NCBI GenBank assembly: GCA_023416335.1
Contig: JAEZHY010000275.1
Location: forward strand, 1 to 8,255
Source: Pseudomonadota bacterium
Lineage (GTDB): Bacteria; Desulfobacterota; Syntrophobacteria; Syntrophobacterales; Syntrophobacteraceae
DNA: 8,255 nucleotides
Direction of reading: 5' to 3'
The translations under genes and the position numbers were made by a program. The notes under the pieces were generated by a model. It ran no database searches. It was not told where the DNA came from and saw only the letters and a list, made by a program, of their open reading frames with translations. Positions 6,289 to 8,255 of this stretch are shown here, piece after piece; position 1 is the stretch's first letter, and every line of letters starts with the position of its first letter.

Positions 6289-7704
6289 ATGACAGCTTCA
6301 AACGATACCGAATCGAATTCAAATGTCCGATCCGCTTTGGAAGCCGCCGGGAAGGTTTACGATACGGCGGGAATAAGCCGCAGGGTCAGTCAGATTACAA
6401 TCTCCGCGATAAAGGAGATGCCCCTGCTTGCAAGCAAAATAGACGGATGCGTTTCCCTCGGCCAGGGAATCCCCTCGTTTCCGACCCCCGAGCATATCCG
6501 GGAGGCGATCTGCCGGGTGATGCGGGAGGACGGCGAAAGCGGCAAATATACTCTGGGGCCCGGAATGCCTGCCCTCAGGCAGGCAGTTGCGCGGCATCTT
6601 CTTGCCGATCGAGGTATCCAGGCCGATCCCGATACGGAACTATGTATGACCGCCGGCGCGATGGAGGCGCTCTCCGCGGCCGTCCTCACCGTGGTTGACC
6701 GGGGGGAAGAGGTGATCCTGCCGTCGCCGAACTACGCTTCACACATCGAACAGGTGCTGCTGGCAGAAGGCGTTCCAGTCTTTGCGCCTCTTACGAAATC
6801 GGACTGGCAGCTCGATCCGGAAGCGATCCGCACGGCGATTTCCCCGCGCACGAAGGCGATGATCCTGTGCAACCCGCACAACCCCACGGGGGCGAACTGG
6901 TCTCGGGAAAGCCTTGCGGAAGTGGCGCGTATCGCGGCTGAAAACAATCTCTTTGTGATTGCCGACGAGACTTACGATTTCCTCGCCTATGACGGCCAGT
7001 CCACGGTCAGCCTGACATCTTTTCCCGAATTGCGCGACCGTCTTATCGCTGTTTTCAGCTTCTCCAAGAAGTATGCGATGACGGGGTGGCGCATCGGTTA
7101 CGTTTATGCCCCGGCTCCCATTCTCGACCAGATCATGAAGGTCCATGACGCCGTCGTGATCTGTGCTCCCACACTCGCGCAGCATGCCGCCCTTGCGGCC
7201 CTCGAAGGTCCTCAGGACTGCGTCGAAGAAATCCGCAAAGCGCTCCAGGACCGTCGTGACCTTGTGTGCAGCAGGCTCGACCGGATGAGCGATCATTTCA
7301 GCTATGTCGTGCCCAGGGGAGCATACTACCTCATGGCACGCTACAATGCTCCCGGAGTCGATTCCATGGCGTACGCCCTCAGGCTGCTCAATGAAGCGCG
7401 CGTCATCACCATCCCCGGTGCCGCTTTCGGCCCCGACGGAGAAGGTCATATACGGATATCCTTCGGAGGCTCCGAGGAGGAAATCGGCGACGCATTCGAC
7501 CGCATAGAAAAATGGGTCTCGCAGGATCCGTTCGGAATTGCACCGCCACCGCCTGCACCGGAAGAACCCCCCGTTCGGGAAGAACAGGAACAACCCCTTC
7601 CCGAAGAACCGGCCGTGCCCGAAAAAGCTGCCCCCAAGCCCAGAAAAAAGGCGAAGCCCGGACCTCAGCAGATGGCGATAGATTGGGGAAAACCGAAGAA
7701 GTGA
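6289..7704 (+). CDS. Class I/II PLP-dependent aminotransferase with disordered C-terminal tail
   Basis: A 471-residue cytosolic enzyme of the aspartate aminotransferase fold. It would transfer an amino group between an amino acid and a 2-oxoacid using pyridoxal phosphate; the substrate cannot be read from sequence. Visible hallmarks are SLGQGIPSFPTP (56-67), the PLP-phosphate loop TAGAMEAL (121-128), NPHNPTG (195-201, N198), ADETYD (225-230, D226 to the PLP nitrogen, Y229), the lysine motif SFSKKYAMTGWRIGY (257-271, K260 as Schiff base) and HIRISFGGS (387-395, R389 for the substrate carboxylate). The domain ends near residue 410. A tail of about 60 residues follows, first Pro/Glu-rich and then Lys/Pro-rich, absent from typical family members of 385-400 residues. 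The ATG at 6289 is chosen over a TTG at 6271, which overlaps the likely site GAGGA (6273-6277). The stop codon lies within a heptamer array. Confidence 0.92.
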   Translation: MTASNDTESNSNVRSALEAAGKVYDTAGISRRVSQITISAIKEMPLLASKIDGCVSLGQGIPSFPTPEHIREAICRVMREDGESGKYTLGPGMPALRQAVARHLLADRGIQADPDTELCMTAGAMEALSAAVLTVVDRGEEVILPSPNYASHIEQVLLAEGVPVFAPLTKSDWQLDPEAIRTAISPRTKAMILCNPHNPTGANWSRESLAEVARIAAENNLFVIADETYDFLAYDGQSTVSLTSFPELRDRLIAVFSFSKKYAMTGWRIGYVYAPAPILDQIMKVHDAVVICAPTLAQHAALAALEGPQDCVEEIRKALQDRRDLVCSRLDRMSDHFSYVVPRGAYYLMARYNAPGVDSMAYALRLLNEARVITIPGAAFGPDGEGHIRISFGGSEEEIGDAFDRIEKWVSQDPFGIAPPPPAPEEPPVREEQEQPLPEEPAVPEKAAPKPRKKAKPGPQQMAIDWGKPKK

Positions 7705-7741
7705 GAAGTGAAGAGTGAGCAGTAAACGGTGAGCTGAAAAA
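7701..7741 (+). repeat. Heptamer (nnAGTGA) array at the aminotransferase stop
   Basis: The gene's own stop, TGA at 7702, is the first of a series of GTGA-bearing units: agaagtga, agagtga, gcagtaa, acggtga, then gctgaaaaa. TGA triplets at 7702, 7709, 7716, 7730 and 7735 fall in all three frames. The final 13 bases equal those of the array behind spoVR. Confidence 0.6.
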
Positions 7742-7789
7742 CACCCGCCATACTGTCACGCAGGTGTGCTCTGATAATTACTTTCCGTT

Positions 7790-7815
7790 CCGGCACGATC
7801 TCCCGACCGTGCCGG
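7790..7815. terminator. Perfect hairpin, possible transcript end for the aminotransferase
   Basis: CCGGCACG (7790-7797) and CGTGCCGG (7808-7815) form a perfect eight-pair GC-rich stem around a ten-base loop, about 85 bases after the stop codon. A weaker stem, ACACCCGC with GCAGGTGT (7741-7767, one mismatch), precedes it. Neither is followed by a proper T run, so if transcription ends here it is more likely an RNA 3' end stabiliser or a rho-assisted site than a classic terminator. Confidence 0.3.
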
Positions 7816-7903
7816 TCGTATTTCGGGTGACTGTTGCCGCATCGTCCGTTTCTCTCTGAAATGCTGGGCCCCGGCTGATCCAATCACCCTCTCTCCTATT
7901 TCC

Positions 7904-8255
7904 GCTGGCTCGCAAGCTCCGGCTTAGGCGAACCTGATATGCGTCAACTTAAGCCAACCGCTGGTTCCCAAGCTCTGCTTGGGAACCCCCGTTTGGGAAG
8001 CTCCTGCTTCCTCTCACAAAAGCCGCGCCTGTCATTCAGCTTTCATCTTTTCGACGGAATTGCGAAATGATTTCGGCGGGACTAGATTTGTTTGGCACTT
8101 GGTTGAGTTGATCTGGGGGAAAATGACGGGGTGGACGGGGCCGTTGCGGGCAATCCATCGCTCCCGGAGCCGGGGTTACCAAGGAGGACCTTGGGAACCA
8201 GCGGAGGGGGAAACGTCAGCATATCAAAACAATCCCACTCTTAAGTTGACGGCTA
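7904..8255. mobile_element. MITE-like palindromic repeat element, copy B
   Basis: The second, direct copy of the element at 5411-5758. The core runs from CGTCAACTTAAG (7942-7953) to its perfect inverse CTTAAGTTGACG (8240-8251), 310 bases. TA lies two bases outside the repeat on both sides (7939-7940 and 8254-8255), compatible with insertion at TA. Inside are the left hairpin GGTTCCCAAGC/GCTTGGGAACC (7963-7987) and a right hairpin with one mismatch (8174-8199). A degenerate hairpin of the same type (7907-7934) sits outside the left end, as in copy A. No coding sequence is present. The window stops four bases past the right repeat, so any outer flank on that side cannot be seen. Confidence 0.65.

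Noticed and set aside
5411..8255. GGTTCCCAAGC repeats as a CRISPR array
   Set aside because: The repeats are inverted hairpin pairs with irregular spacing, not direct repeats with uniform unique spacers, and no cas gene is present.

Overview
The window is an ordinary bacterial chromosomal stretch with four intact protein genes, all on the + strand, separated by repeat-rich intergenic DNA. The Gram-positive-like PrkA, the coding GC bias and the many dispersed palindromic repeats built on GGTTCCCAAGC would fit an anaerobic deltaproteobacterium of the Syntrophobacter kind. That assignment is inference, and no rRNA or other marker gene is present to test it.

Layout. Positions 1-481 are a long AT-rich leader with small palindromes and at best a weak promoter candidate. 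Positions 482-5275 hold a tight three-gene operon: prkA (AAA+ protein/serine kinase), yeaH/yhbH (DUF444, von Willebrand A-like) and a SpoVR/YcgB family gene, with gaps of 4 and 8 bases. Positions 5276-6288 have no convincing gene. They hold a short heptamer repeat array, a roughly 340 bp MITE-like element (copy A), a perfect 14 bp palindrome, a hairpin and an inverted heptamer array. Positions 6289-7704 encode a class I PLP-dependent aminotransferase with an unusual Pro/Glu/Lys-rich C-terminal tail. From 7701 to the end the pattern repeats: a heptamer array overlapping the stop codon, hairpins, and a second direct copy (B) of the MITE-like element, whose right inverted repeat ends just inside the window.

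How the genes work together. The prkA-yeaH-spoVR trio is a widely conserved stress and stationary-phase module (yeaG-yeaH-ycgB in enterobacteria; prkA, yhbH and spoVR homologues in Bacillus). The compact layout here says the three are co-translated and probably act together. The aminotransferase is a separate unit and is bracketed by the two direct MITE-like copies.

I see no wholly new multigene system. The items most worth a second look are a UBA/EF-Ts-N-like insert in YeaH, paired CPVC motifs in PrkA, the nested MITE-like elements flanking the aminotransferase, a 7 bp repeat that places TGA stops in all three frames directly behind genes, and the aminotransferase tail.
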